From JAFDCJ01 sp964527835 (GTDB lineage Bacteria > Desulfobacterota > Desulfobacteria > Desulfobacterales > JAFDCJ01): a stretch of DNA of 64,000 bases. Both the position numbers and the translations under genes were made by a program. Location of the stretch: contig CAZGNV010000006.1 in the NCBI GenBank assembly GCA_964527835.1, positions 1-64,000 of the forward strand. The letters are read 5' to 3'. How positions within the stretch are numbered: position 1 is the stretch's first letter; each line of letters opens with the position of its first letter. A model generated the notes under the pieces. The model saw only the letters and a list, made by a program, of their open reading frames with translations. It made no database searches and was not told the origin of the DNA. This document shows positions 7,716 through 16,351 of the stretch, in pieces.

Positions 7716-8882
7716 ATGATTTTACACATCGACATGGACGCCTTCTATGCCTCGGTGGAACAGCTGGACAACCCGTGGTTGAAGGGCAAATGCGTGATCG
7801 TGGGAGGAACTTCCGGCCGGGGGGTGGTTTCGGCGGCCAGCTACGAGGCCCGAAGATTCGGGATCCGATCGGCCATGCCCATCTTCCAGGCCCGGGAAAA
7901 ATGCCCCGAAGCCGTATTTGTGGCGCCGCGCATGGCCCGCTACAAGGAAGTTTCACGCCAGGTCATGGCCATTTTGCGGCGCTTTTCACCCCTGGTGGAG
8001 GTGGTTTCCATCGACGAGGCTTACCTGGATATAGCCGGCTGCGGCAAATTGTACGGTGATGCCCGGGCGATGGCCGCGGCAATTAAAGCCGAGATTCAAG
8101 CCAGCCTGCGGCTGACCTGCTCGGTGGGGGGCGCCCCCTTGCGGTTTCTGGCCAAGATCGCCTCTGACATGGACAAACCCGACGGGTTGACCATCATCGA
8201 AGCCGAGGCGGTGGCCTCTTTTATTGAAACCCTGGCAGTTCAAAAGGTGCCCGGGGTGGGCCGCAAAACCTTTGGCCTGCTTGAGCGGATGGGCATCCGC
8301 ACCCTGGGGGATGTCCAGAAATTTCCGCAGGAAATACTGCTGCAGCGGCTGGGAAAATTCGGACTGCGCCTGATCGAGCTTTCCGCCGGCCGGGATCGGG
8401 AGACGGTGATGCCGGCTGCGGCGCCCAAATCTGTGAGCAGTGAGCGAACCCTGGCCGCCGACACCCGTGACAAACACTTGCTGGGCAAGCATCTTTTGCA
8501 GCAGTCCGCGGAAGTCGCCCGCCAGCTCAGAAAGGCCGGCCTGAGGGCCCGGACCATCACCCTGAAGATCAAGCATGCGGATTTTACGCAACACACGCGC
8601 AGCAAAACCATTGACCGGCCCACGCGTTCGTCGGAAACCATATACCGCCATGCGCTCGGGTTGCTTGAAAATTATCGCAGCACCCGGAAAATACGGCTGA
8701 TCGGAGTGGGGGCTTCTGGGTTGACCCCGGACGATGCGCCAATGCAGATGGAGCTGTTCGGCTCAGTGGGTGAAGCCGACACGACCTGGGAAACGGTCGA
8801 TAAAACCGTGGAGCAGATTACCCGCAAATTCGGTCCGGATGCCGTCAAGCGGGCGATCTTTTCCGAGGATACAGAACCCTAG
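7716..8882 (+). CDS. dinB: DNA polymerase IV (Y family)
   Basis: Error-prone translesion DNA polymerase, 388 residues. The catalytic start HIDMDAFYASVEQ holds the first metal Asp residues, and VVSIDEAYLDIAG the second acidic pair (SIDEAYLD). PGVGRKTFGLLERMGI is the helix-hairpin-helix; the little-finger domain follows from about 240. Near the C terminus QMELFG is a beta-clamp binding motif of the QLxLF type, expected for Pol IV. The ATG at 7716 gives the canonical N terminus. The upstream inverted repeat (7662-7689) is probably its operator. It appears monocistronic: a 180-base hairpin element follows before the next gene. Confidence 0.96.
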   Translation: MILHIDMDAFYASVEQLDNPWLKGKCVIVGGTSGRGVVSAASYEARRFGIRSAMPIFQAREKCPEAVFVAPRMARYKEVSRQVMAILRRFSPLVEVVSIDEAYLDIAGCGKLYGDARAMAAAIKAEIQASLRLTCSVGGAPLRFLAKIASDMDKPDGLTIIEAEAVASFIETLAVQKVPGVGRKTFGLLERMGIRTLGDVQKFPQEILLQRLGKFGLRLIELSAGRDRETVMPAAAPKSVSSERTLAADTRDKHLLGKHLLQQSAEVARQLRKAGLRARTITLKIKHADFTQHTRSKTIDRPTRSSETIYRHALGLLENYRSTRKIRLIGVGASGLTPDDAPMQMELFGSVGEADTTWETVDKTVEQITRKFGPDAVKRAIFSEDTEP

Positions 8883-8919
8883 TTTTTTGTGCGGTTTTTC
8901 GAAAGGGCGAATTGGCCCC

Positions 8920-9099
8920 GCGCAGTATGCATTTTGGCCTCGCTTTCTGTGTCCATTTGGGGCGCCAGCGCAGCGGTGGGCTAAATTGCAAGAACTCGGC
9001 GCGTTGCGCCTCAAACAGCTTGCAATTCTTAACGCCCGCCGCTTCGCTGGCTTTGCTCCCCAAATGGACAATGACGCTCAACCAAAACGCATACTGCGC
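8920..9099. repeat. 180-base palindromic intergenic element, copy 1
   Basis: A long imperfect inverted repeat able to fold end to end. Outer arms GCGCAGTATGC (8920-8930) / GCATACTGCGC (9089-9099); middle arms GTCCATTTGGGG (8951-8962) / CCCCAAATGGAC (9058-9069), perfect; inner arms around AATTGCAAG / CTTGCAATT near the apex. A diverged second copy is at 27172-27350, with compensating changes in both arms. It lies between dinB and the FrhB-like gene. It could be a structured RNA, a MITE-like element or a BIME-like hairpin. No open frame in it looks like a real protein. Confidence 0.85.
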
Positions 9100-9165
9100 T
9101 AGATGGGTAGTCGTCTGCCCGGATTTATAAAGAGCTTGCCGAACTTAAACGGAGAATCAAACGCA

Positions 9166-10281
9166 ATGCATGTTTTTGGATCCAACGAACTGGCAAAGGA
9201 GGTTTTTAAGGCGGATTTGTGCATCGGCTGCGGTGCCTGCATCAATTTGTGTCCCTATTATAAAACCTGGCGGGGCAAAACCGCCCGGCTGTTTGCCTGC
9301 GATCTCGTGCAGGGACGCTGCCATGCCTATTGCCCCAAGGCCGAAGTGGACCTGGACGAGCTGTCGAGGAAAATTTGGCGGACAGCCTATGACGGCAGCC
9401 CCCTGGGAAACCACCGCCAGGTGATGGCCGCCCGCGCCGGGGCAAAGATGCCCCCCGGGGCGTTTCAGGCCGGCGGCACCGTATCGGCCCTGATCAGCGT
9501 GGCGCTGAAATACAGGTTTATTGAGGCTGCGGCGCTCACCGACCGCCGGGGGCTGACGCCGGTTGCCCGGCTGGTACCGGACTGGCGGCAGGTTGTCAAC
9601 TATGCCGGCACCAAGCTGATGGCTGCCCCGACCCTGGCGGCTGTAAACGAGGCGGTGCGGCAGGGCCGCAGTGGTTTGGGGGTGGTGGGAACTGCCTGCC
9701 AGATGACGGCCGTCGCCCAGATGCGCACCAACCCGCTGGAAGAAGACGGATTCAGCGACTGCATTGCGCTGGCCGTGGGGCTGTTCTGCAACTGGGCGCT
9801 GGATACCCGTCTACTTGAGCAGGTGCTGTCCGCCGAGGTTGACATTGCGGATATTCGCGGCATGGATGTGCCGCCGCCGCCGGCGGACATCCTGGTTCTG
9901 ACAACTGCCGCCGGCAAGGTGGAAATACCGCTTTCCCGGATCAAACCCGTCATTGCCCAGAGCTGCTTTATCTGCCCGGACATGACCGCCGAGTTTGCCG
10001 ATGTCTCGGTGGGAATGTTTGAGGGGCGCCCGGGATGGAACACGGTCATTGTCCGTTCGGAAAAGGGTGCTGAATTGATTGCCAGGGCCTGTGACGAAAA
10101 CTACCTGCAGACCGAGGCGCTGCCGAAAGAAAATATCGCCCGGCTCACGGTCGCGGCTGCCGAAAAAAAAGCCCGGGCGCTGCGGATGCTGATGCGGCAC
10201 AACCTGCTCAACACGCCGGACGGCCGGCATGCAGCGGTGAGGATGCCGGCTGAAATCGTTGCAAGGATTCTGAGGGATTAA
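9166..10281 (+). CDS. FrhB/FdhB-like iron-sulfur flavoprotein subunit
   Basis: Member of the coenzyme F420 hydrogenase/dehydrogenase beta-subunit family, about 371 residues. The N terminus has a ferredoxin-type CIGCGACINLCP motif (Cys19, 22, 25, 29) followed by further cysteines (CDLVQGRCHAYCPK), so one or two [4Fe-4S] clusters are likely. The rest is the FrhB C-terminal domain that binds FAD and reduces F420 or a ferredoxin-like partner; VGTACQMTAV and QSCFICPDMT are family-type motifs. GGAG at 9151-9154 supports ATG 9166 over an upstream start. The iorAB genes follow on the same strand after a 282-base hairpin-bearing gap, so it may pass electrons to or from the ferredoxin pool served by IorAB; this partnership is inferred. 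Confidence 0.82.
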   Translation: MHVFGSNELAKEVFKADLCIGCGACINLCPYYKTWRGKTARLFACDLVQGRCHAYCPKAEVDLDELSRKIWRTAYDGSPLGNHRQVMAARAGAKMPPGAFQAGGTVSALISVALKYRFIEAAALTDRRGLTPVARLVPDWRQVVNYAGTKLMAAPTLAAVNEAVRQGRSGLGVVGTACQMTAVAQMRTNPLEEDGFSDCIALAVGLFCNWALDTRLLEQVLSAEVDIADIRGMDVPPPPADILVLTTAAGKVEIPLSRIKPVIAQSCFICPDMTAEFADVSVGMFEGRPGWNTVIVRSEKGAELIARACDENYLQTEALPKENIARLTVAAAEKKARALRMLMRHNLLNTPDGRHAAVRMPAEIVARILRD

Positions 10282-10325
10282 CTTAAGGTCGAAAAATCGG
10301 AATCGATCGTGGCCGCCCCATGATA

Positions 10326-10485
10326 TTTTCTTTCAACCGGTATGAAACCATGACGTAGCAGCGTGCCCATTGTTTGGGATGAGGCGCTATCTCGGTTAAC
10401 TTGAATCGGTTCCGTGCCATTCATCCCAAACAAGGGACACTGTGAAAATAAGGAGTTGCTGAGAATCATACCGGTTTTCAGAAAA
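10326..10485. repeat. Nested long hairpin before iorA
   Basis: Two inverted repeats lie one inside the other. The outer pair is TTTTCTTTCAACCGGTATGA (10326-10345) with TCATACCGGTTTTCAGAAAA (10466-10485), sharing a perfect AACCGGTATGA core. The inner pair is GTGCCCATTGTTTGGGATGA (10363-10382) with TCATCCCAAACAAGGGACAC (10421-10440), with a perfect 13-base core. The whole 160 bases can fold into one stem. It fills most of the gap between the FrhB-like gene and iorA. It could be a leader regulatory structure for iorAB or a MITE-like element; no second copy is seen here. Confidence 0.75.
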
Positions 10486-10563
10486 CACCATGCGCCGGCC
10501 AATTCACATCTAATTTTTATAACTGACATGCACGCGGCAATCTGCATGCAAACTGGAGTGATG

Positions 10564-12498
10564 ATGTCAATTCTAATCGAAGGCAGAAGCGCAACGCAGC
10601 ACCTGCTCATGGGCAACGAGGCCATCGCCCGGGGGGCGCTGGAAGCCGGGGTGCACGTGGCTGCGGGGTATCCGGGAACGCCCTCATCGGAGATTATCGA
10701 AAGCCTGGCAAAGGTCAGCGCAGCGCGCAACCTGTATGTCGAATGGTCCGTCAATGAAAAAGTGGCCATGGAAGTCACTGCCGCCGCTTCATTTGCCGGC
10801 CTGCGCTCGCTGTGCGTCATGAAGCAAAACGGCGTAAACGTGGCTTCCGATTTTTTGCTGCACCTGGCCGGCTCCGGCACCCGGGCCGGCATGGTGATCG
10901 TCCCGTGCGATGACCCGGGGGCGCTTTCCAGCGCCAACGAGGGCGAATCGCGGCATTTTGCCAGGCTGGTGGAAATTCCCCTGCTGGAGCCGGGCGATTT
11001 CCAGCAGGCCAAGGATATGGTCAAATGGGCCTTTGTGCTTTCCGAACAGATCCGCATTCCGGTCATGGTGCGCAGTGTCACCCGGCTGTCCCATGCCAGC
11101 GGCAACGTGGTTTTCGGCGACCTGCCTCCTGTTGACGCCAAGGCTTACTTCAAGCACGATGGCCCGCCCCTGGATCCCATGGAAGGGGTGATGCTCAGCT
11201 ATCCGGTGGCACTCAAACACCGCAGTCTGCAGGACAAGCTGCAACAGGCCATTGCCCTGTTTGAGCAGTCGCCGTTTAACACCTATGAGGGACCGGAAAA
11301 TCCGGAGCTGATGATCATCACCAGCAGTGCCTGCTGCCTGTACAGCACGGAAGCCATCGAGCTGCTGGGACTGCAAGATCGGGTGGGGCTGCTGAAGCTT
11401 GCGACCACCTGGCCCCTGCCGCCGCAGCTGATGGAAAAGCACCTGTCGCGCACGGACAAAATCCTGGTGGTCGAAGAAGTGATTCGCTTTCTGGAAGATG
11501 AAGTCAAGGTTCTGGCCGCTGAACTGGCTCCCAGAATCGGCGGCAAGACTTTTTTCGGCAAAAAAGACGGGCTGCTGCCTTCGGTGGGGGAATTGAACCC
11601 GGATCGGGTCGCCGGCGCCCTGGCCAAAATTTTTCAGCTGGATTATGAACCGGTGCCGCCAAGCTACGCCGCCCGGGCCGCCGCTCTGGCCGCCAAAGCA
11701 CCTGCGAGGGACCTGACTTTCTGCCCGGGATGCCCCCACCGCGCTTCTTTTTGGACCATTCACAACGTGCTGGAAATGGACAACCGGCAGGGGTTTGTCT
11801 GCGGGGATATCGGCTGCTATTCATTGGCCATGCTGCCTTCCGGCTTCAGTACCCTCAAGACCCTGCATTCCATGGGATCGGGAACCGGCCTGGCATGCGG
11901 ATTCGGCAAACTGAAGGCTTTCGGCATGGACCAGCCGGTACTGGCGGTCTGCGGCGATTCCACCTTTTTTCACGCCGTGCTGCCGGCCCTGGTCAATGCG
12001 GTGCACCAGCAATCCGATATCACGCTCATTGTGCTGGACAACAGCGGCACCGCCATGACGGGCTTTCAGCCCCATCCGGGCCGGCCCGTGGATGCGGCTG
12101 GCAATCCGGCGCCGCAGATCGACATCGTCGCGGTGTGCGAGGCCATCGGGGCGCGGGTGCGGACCTGCGATCCGTTCGACCTGCAGCGCAGCGAACAGAT
12201 CCTGCTGGAAATGCTGGCCGACACCTCCGGGGTCAAGGTGCTGGTGTTCAGACAGATCTGCGCCCTGAGCCCGGAGAAAAAAGCCAAAAAAATGTTTGCC
12301 ATGCGGGTGGATGCAAGCAGCTGCCTGGGGCAGGACTGCGGCTGCAACCGGCTGTGCACCCGGATATTCAAATGCCCGGGATTAAACTGGGATGCGGCTG
12401 CCGGGGTGGCCCGCATTGACGAAGTCATCTGTGCCGGCTGCGGCGTATGCGCCTCCATCTGCCCGGCGGGTGCCATCAGCAAAGAGGAGGTGGATTGA
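10564..12498 (+). CDS. iorA: Indolepyruvate:ferredoxin oxidoreductase alpha subunit
   Basis: Thiamine-diphosphate enzyme that oxidatively decarboxylates aryl pyruvates (from aromatic amino acid transamination) to aryl-acetyl-CoA, reducing ferredoxin. About 644 residues. The N-terminal pyrimidine-binding half begins MSILIEGRSATQHLLMGNEA and contains AAGYPGTPSSEI; the TPP-binding half has FCPGCPHRASF, GDIGCYSLAMLP and the metal motif GDSTFFHAVLPALVNAVHQ. The C terminus carries two ferredoxin clusters: an unusual CLGQDCGCNRLC and a standard CAGCGVCASICPAGA. GGAG at 10555-10558 is spaced correctly for ATG 10564; ATG 10561 is too close. iorB follows 3 bases after the stop. Confidence 0.95.
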   Translation: MSILIEGRSATQHLLMGNEAIARGALEAGVHVAAGYPGTPSSEIIESLAKVSAARNLYVEWSVNEKVAMEVTAAASFAGLRSLCVMKQNGVNVASDFLLHLAGSGTRAGMVIVPCDDPGALSSANEGESRHFARLVEIPLLEPGDFQQAKDMVKWAFVLSEQIRIPVMVRSVTRLSHASGNVVFGDLPPVDAKAYFKHDGPPLDPMEGVMLSYPVALKHRSLQDKLQQAIALFEQSPFNTYEGPENPELMIITSSACCLYSTEAIELLGLQDRVGLLKLATTWPLPPQLMEKHLSRTDKILVVEEVIRFLEDEVKVLAAELAPRIGGKTFFGKKDGLLPSVGELNPDRVAGALAKIFQLDYEPVPPSYAARAAALAAKAPARDLTFCPGCPHRASFWTIHNVLEMDNRQGFVCGDIGCYSLAMLPSGFSTLKTLHSMGSGTGLACGFGKLKAFGMDQPVLAVCGDSTFFHAVLPALVNAVHQQSDITLIVLDNSGTAMTGFQPHPGRPVDAAGNPAPQIDIVAVCEAIGARVRTCDPFDLQRSEQILLEMLADTSGVKVLVFRQICALSPEKKAKKMFAMRVDASSCLGQDCGCNRLCTRIFKCPGLNWDAAAGVARIDEVICAGCGVCASICPAGAISKEEVD

Positions 12499-12501
12499 GC
12501 C

Positions 12502-13128
12502 ATGCAGCAGGCAATCCTGGCAAGTGATCCCTATAATATCATTATCACCGGTGTGGGCGGACAGGGCAACGTGATGGCCTCCCGCGTGCTGGGCAACATG
12601 CTGTGCGAGCGGGGGTTCAAAGTCACCATCGGCGAGACCTTTGGCGCCTCCCAGCGGGGGGGCTCGGTGATGAGTCACCTGCGCATCTCACGTCAGAGCG
12701 CCTGGTCGCCCCAGGTCCCCTTGGCAAGAGCCCACGTGGTGGTGGCCCTGGAGCCCATCGAGGCGTTGCGGGTGCTCATGGTTTACGGCAACCCCGAAAC
12801 CCGGGTCTTGTGCAATACCCGCCCCATCCAGCCGGTGGCCGTGATCTGCGGCGATGCGGCCTATCCGGATGGGACTCAAATCCGACAGGCCATCGGGGAG
12901 TTGACCTCCCATGCCTGGTTTGTGGATGCCACCGAGGCGGCCGTCAAACTTGGCAATCCCATCTTTGGCAACATTATGATGATCGGCGCCCTGGCGGTCA
13001 TGGGGGAGCTTCCCATCGGGCGCGCGGATTTTAAAACCGTGATTGCCAGAACCATGGATGCCGACAAGGTGTCGGCCAACCTGGCGGCCTATGATATGGG
13101 CGTTGACATGGTCGGGGTCCAGGATTGA
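12502..13128 (+). CDS. iorB: Indolepyruvate:ferredoxin oxidoreductase beta subunit
   Basis: Gamma-domain (2-oxoacid oxidoreductase catalytic) subunit that pairs with IorA to bind CoA and complete the active site. 208 residues, the usual length. The N-terminal IIITGVGGQGNVMASRVLG is the family signature, followed by GETFGASQRGGSVMSHLRI. The start ATG is 3 bases after the iorA stop with an in-gene GAGGAGG as ribosome site, so the two subunits are made together. The stop codon overlaps a new ATG (13128) that starts a short stretch resembling the beginning of the histidine kinase gene at 16352. Confidence 0.95.
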   Translation: MQQAILASDPYNIIITGVGGQGNVMASRVLGNMLCERGFKVTIGETFGASQRGGSVMSHLRISRQSAWSPQVPLARAHVVVALEPIEALRVLMVYGNPETRVLCNTRPIQPVAVICGDAAYPDGTQIRQAIGELTSHAWFVDATEAAVKLGNPIFGNIMMIGALAVMGELPIGRADFKTVIARTMDADKVSANLAAYDMGVDMVGVQD

Positions 13129-13176
13129 TGAAAAAAACGCGGATTGCAGCCCCTGCGGCCGGGTTTCAGGTTGCGG
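13128..13176 (+). repeat. Partial copy of the 5' end of the histidine kinase gene
   Basis: Starting with an ATG overlapping the iorB stop, this stretch matches the first ~45 bases of the kinase gene at 16352: ATG, an A run (7 here, 9 there), then CGCGGATTGCAGCCC, 7 differing bases, and CGGGTTTCAGG. The match stops near 13176. The A-run difference shifts the frame, so here it opens a 47-codon frame (13128-13271) running into the lutC tail, unlikely to be a gene. It looks like debris of a duplication. Confidence 0.6.
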
Positions 13177-13234
13177 CTCAACCGGCTATCCGGTGCGCTT
13201 CTATTTATTGTCTCCACGCTTCCAGGTTGCGCAC

Positions 13235-13948
13235 CTATCCGCCGTCGGAATTCTCGGAGTGCACAATGACATAGCCGATTTCAACCGGCCCGTGCACTCC
13301 CTGGACCCTGACCAGTTCGATGTCGGCGGTGGCGCTGGGACCCGAAATAAAGTTTATGGAGGCGGGCAGTCCTTCTTTTAAATGCTTGCGGATGCATTCC
13401 ATGGCCTGGGTGAGACGGGGCCGGATAATTTCTTCGGCCACGATGATGACCGTGGTGGTGGGCAGGAGGGTCACCGCGCGGCCGCAGCCTTCGTGGCTGA
13501 ACAGCATCACGCTGGCCGTTTCGGCCAGCGCCAGTGTGGCCACGGCAACTCCCACGGCTGCTTTTTCCGCCATTTGAATGTTTTCTTCCCGGGACAGGGT
13601 GACATCCCAGCAATCCACGTTGCCAAAATGTTTTCCCAACGCTGCGGTGGTTTTTTCCCGGCCAAGGAGAGGATCGTCGGCCAAAAGCACGGGACCCTTT
13701 GCGTTGAGTTCGGCTATGGCCTCTTTGAGGGTTTCGTTCATGCCCTCCCGCCGGCATTCAAACACGTGGATGCCCAGGGCCAGCGCATTGGCCGCAAAGG
13801 TTTTGCGCAAGTCTACCACTGAAGCGCCCTGCATATAGCTGTGATGCACATCCGAAGGCAGTTCCAGGGAGGTGGGCATCCGGGGGACCTGGCTGTGACC
13901 GAGACTGCCGGCGATACGATTGATGAAGGTTTGCTTTCCCACAGTCAT
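13235..13948 (-). CDS. lutC: Lactate utilization protein C (LutC/YkgG)
   Basis: Third subunit of the LutABC L-lactate dehydrogenase complex, LUD-domain family, 237 residues. The recognizable C-terminal motif is FISGPSATADIELVRVQGVHGP, typical for LutC/YkgG. The middle has ALAETASVMLFSHE, matching the LUD domain region of LutC. A GGAAAG precedes the ATG, which lies 6 bases after the lutB stop. Gene order lutA-lutB-lutC on the minus strand is the canonical operon. The complex oxidizes lactate to pyruvate, here plausibly feeding electrons to the menaquinone or ferredoxin pool of an anaerobe. It converges with iorB across a 106-base gap. Confidence 0.93.
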   Translation of the reverse strand: MTVGKQTFINRIAGSLGHSQVPRMPTSLELPSDVHHSYMQGASVVDLRKTFAANALALGIHVFECRREGMNETLKEAIAELNAKGPVLLADDPLLGREKTTAALGKHFGNVDCWDVTLSREENIQMAEKAAVGVAVATLALAETASVMLFSHEGCGRAVTLLPTTTVIIVAEEIIRPRLTQAMECIRKHLKEGLPASINFISGPSATADIELVRVQGVHGPVEIGYVIVHSENSDGG

Positions 13949-13954
13949 GGCGTT

Positions 13955-15352
13955 TTACTTTCCGCTGCGGTGTTGGCGATACCAGTCGCGAAAGCGCCGG
14001 GCGGCCACCCGGGGCAGCTCCCGTGATCCATGCCACTGCCCGAGAGGGCCAATTCTGGGCGCTGAATTGACGCAGGGGGCCAGTTTCGTCAATCCGTTGT
14101 ATAGAACGCGGTTGCCGATGACTTCCCCGTAGCCTCCCATCAGCAAGCTTTCTGTCCGGCTCACAAGCCGTTTTTCCTCGGCAATGATGCGGCGGTGCAA
14201 CCGGATGGATTCATACAGCGGCACCCTGACGGGGCACACGTCATTGCAGGCGCTGCAAAGGGAGCAGATCTGGACGATTTCCTTGAACTGCTCGTATCCT
14301 GCCATAACGGGCACCAGGGCCAGCCCGAGGGGACCCGGATACAGGGACCCGTACCCGTGTCCGCTGATATGGCGGTATGCCGGGCATTCCAGCATGCAGG
14401 TGCCGCAGCGGATGCAGCGCAGCACTTCCCGGAAAGGGCTGCCCAGCACCTTGGAGCGGCCGTTGTCCACGACAATGATGTGCAGCTGCGCCGGGCCGTC
14501 GCGGTCCTGCCGGCTCCGGGGGCCGGTGATGAGGGTGACATAGGTGGTGATTTTGGAGCCCACGGCGCTGCGGGCCAGCAGGCTTAAGACAATGTCCAGT
14601 TCGACAAAGGTGGGCACCAGCCGCTCCAGGCCCATGAAAACGATCTGGGTTTGCGGCACGGTGGTCACGAAGCGGCCGTTGCCCTCGTTGGTCACCAGGG
14701 TGACGGTGCCCGATTCGGCCACACCGAAATTGCAGCCGGTAATGCCGATGTCGGCTTCCATGAAATCCCTGCGGATCAGGCCGCGCACAAATCTTGTCAT
14801 GTTTTCCGGTTGATTATCGCCGTCGTATCCCTTTTTTTCGGCCAGCAGGCGGCGAATCCTGTCACGATTTTTATGCAGGGCCGGCACCACGATATGGGAC
14901 GGTTTATCGTAATCATCGATTTGCAGCAGATACTCGCCCAGGTCCGTTTCCACCACCTGGATGCCGGCAGCCTCCAGGGTGGCGTTCAGCCCTACCTCCT
15001 CGGTAACCATGGATTTGGACTTCACCGCCTTGGCTGCTTTTTGTCCTTGGCAGATTTCCAGGGCTCGCTCGGCCGCATCCTTTGCGGTGAGGGCGAAATG
15101 CACCGTGGCTCCGGCCTTTTCAGCCTGGACGGTGAACTGTTGCAGGTAGTAATCCAGGTTTTCCAGCACATGACTTCGTACCGCCGCGCCGAGCTCACGC
15201 CATTGCTGGTAATGGCCGAGTTCTTCGAAAACCTCAAGGCGCTTTTGGTTGAGCAGGTCCTGGGCCCTGGCGATGGCCGAGCGTTTAAAGCGCTCGTTGA
15301 GTTCTGTTGCCAGGCGTTTTTGCAGTGGAAGCGTGCTTGTTCGGATACTCAT
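13955..15352 (-). CDS. lutB: Lactate utilization protein B, iron-sulfur LUD protein
   Basis: Iron-sulfur subunit of the LutABC lactate oxidase, 465 residues from the chosen start MSIRTSTLPLQ. The N-terminal half is the LUD domain (ITGCNFGVAESGTVTLVTNEGN is its signature). The C-terminal half holds two ferredoxin-type clusters, CIRCGTCMLECP and CSLCSACNDVCP. The ATG overlaps the lutA stop (ATGA), giving translational coupling, and this settles the start: longer frames extend into lutA sequence read in the wrong frame. lutC follows after 6 bases. Length and motif order match LutB/YkgF. Confidence 0.94.
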   Translation of the reverse strand: MSIRTSTLPLQKRLATELNERFKRSAIARAQDLLNQKRLEVFEELGHYQQWRELGAAVRSHVLENLDYYLQQFTVQAEKAGATVHFALTAKDAAERALEICQGQKAAKAVKSKSMVTEEVGLNATLEAAGIQVVETDLGEYLLQIDDYDKPSHIVVPALHKNRDRIRRLLAEKKGYDGDNQPENMTRFVRGLIRRDFMEADIGITGCNFGVAESGTVTLVTNEGNGRFVTTVPQTQIVFMGLERLVPTFVELDIVLSLLARSAVGSKITTYVTLITGPRSRQDRDGPAQLHIIVVDNGRSKVLGSPFREVLRCIRCGTCMLECPAYRHISGHGYGSLYPGPLGLALVPVMAGYEQFKEIVQICSLCSACNDVCPVRVPLYESIRLHRRIIAEEKRLVSRTESLLMGGYGEVIGNRVLYNGLTKLAPCVNSAPRIGPLGQWHGSRELPRVAARRFRDWYRQHRSGK

Positions 15353-16077
15353 TTGTTTTCTACCAGCACGTTGGCAATATGCAGCACTTTGATTTTGAGT
15401 CCCAGCCGCCGGATGCGTCCTTCGATGTTCATCAGGCAACCGGCGTCGGCCCCGATGAGGTAATCCACCCCGGCTGTGGCGATGTTGTCCACTTTTTCCG
15501 CCACCATGGCACCGCTCAAAGCCCCCAGTTTTACGGAAAACGTGCCGCCGAACCCGCAGCATTTGTCCTGGCCTTCAAATGATACCAGCTCAAGGCCCTG
15601 AACACGGGCAAGCAGTTGCAAAGGCGGCTCCTTTACACCGAGCAGCCGCGTCAGGTGGCAGGAAGGATGATAGGCGGCCCTGCCTTCCAGGCGGGCTCCC
15701 ACATCGGCAACCCGCAGCACGTTGACGATAAAATCGGTGAGCTCCCAGGTCTTGGGGGCCAGCCGCCGGGCCAGGGGTTCCCAGTAAGGATCCCCGCTGA
15801 ACAGCTCGGGATACTCGCGGACCTGCAGAATGCACGATCCGCTGGGGGCCACCACGTAGTCGCAATCGTCCTCGAGCAAGGCCTCCGTGAGCAGGTGCAT
15901 GCTTTTTCTGGCCTTTTCCAGAAATCCCGCATTGAGAAGGGGTTGGCCGCAGCAAATTTGCCTTGGGCAGAAGCTGACGGCACAGCCCAGTTTTTCGAGC
16001 AGCTGCACCGCGTGTATCCCGATGGCCGGGTAAATGTTGTCCACAAGGCAGGTGGAGAAAAAAGAAACTCGGATCAT
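15349..16077 (-). CDS. lutA: Lactate utilization protein A, CCG-motif protein
   Basis: Subunit of the LutABC lactate dehydrogenase related to the cysteine-rich domain of GlpC/HdrB, 242 residues. Two cysteine-rich repeats are visible: CPRQICCGQP in the first half and GQDKCCGFGGTFSVK in the second, the CX(n)CCG motifs that bind iron-sulfur clusters. The protein starts MIRVSFFSTCLVD, which is the usual LutA/YkgE N terminus. No convincing Shine-Dalgarno was seen. The 274-base region before it holds a copy of the 21-base repeat and otherwise nothing recognizable; promoters for both lutA and the divergent kinase must lie there. Confidence 0.94.
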   Translation of the reverse strand: MIRVSFFSTCLVDNIYPAIGIHAVQLLEKLGCAVSFCPRQICCGQPLLNAGFLEKARKSMHLLTEALLEDDCDYVVAPSGSCILQVREYPELFSGDPYWEPLARRLAPKTWELTDFIVNVLRVADVGARLEGRAAYHPSCHLTRLLGVKEPPLQLLARVQGLELVSFEGQDKCCGFGGTFSVKLGALSGAMVAEKVDNIATAGVDYLIGADAGCLMNIEGRIRRLGLKIKVLHIANVLVENK

Positions 16078-16251
16078 GATGCTTGATTACGAAAAAAAGG
16101 GCAAAAGTGCAACCTCTTTTGGGCCGTCATTGACCAGCGAACCGTGTTTTGTTATTTGAAGCTTATTCATTTCCGTTCGTTTGACGTTTCTAATATGTTG
16201 GACTGCATCTGAATTTGAGATACCCTGAAACAGCTCCCGAAAAGGGTTGGT

Positions 16252-16272
16252 GTCGCTCGAAAATGACTTTTT
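16252..16272 (-). repeat. 21-base interspersed repeat, copy 2
   Basis: GTCGCTCGAAAATGACTTTTT is the exact reverse complement of the copy at 5903-5923. It lies between the divergent lutA and histidine kinase genes. The adjoining TACAATTTTATCATTATTAAAATGAC also repeats the AATGAC element seen beside the copy at 20301-20340. Confidence 0.7.
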
Positions 16273-16351
16273 ACAATTTTATCATTATTAAAATGACGGC
16301 CACTCTGACTGCCTGTATTACGGGCATCGACATGGTCCGGGAATTGGAGCG

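Noticed and set aside
8912..9130. Short frames in the two 180-base elements sharing PKWTM and LNQN
   Set aside because: They are translations of one arm of the palindrome. The compensating changes fit base pairing, not codon conservation.
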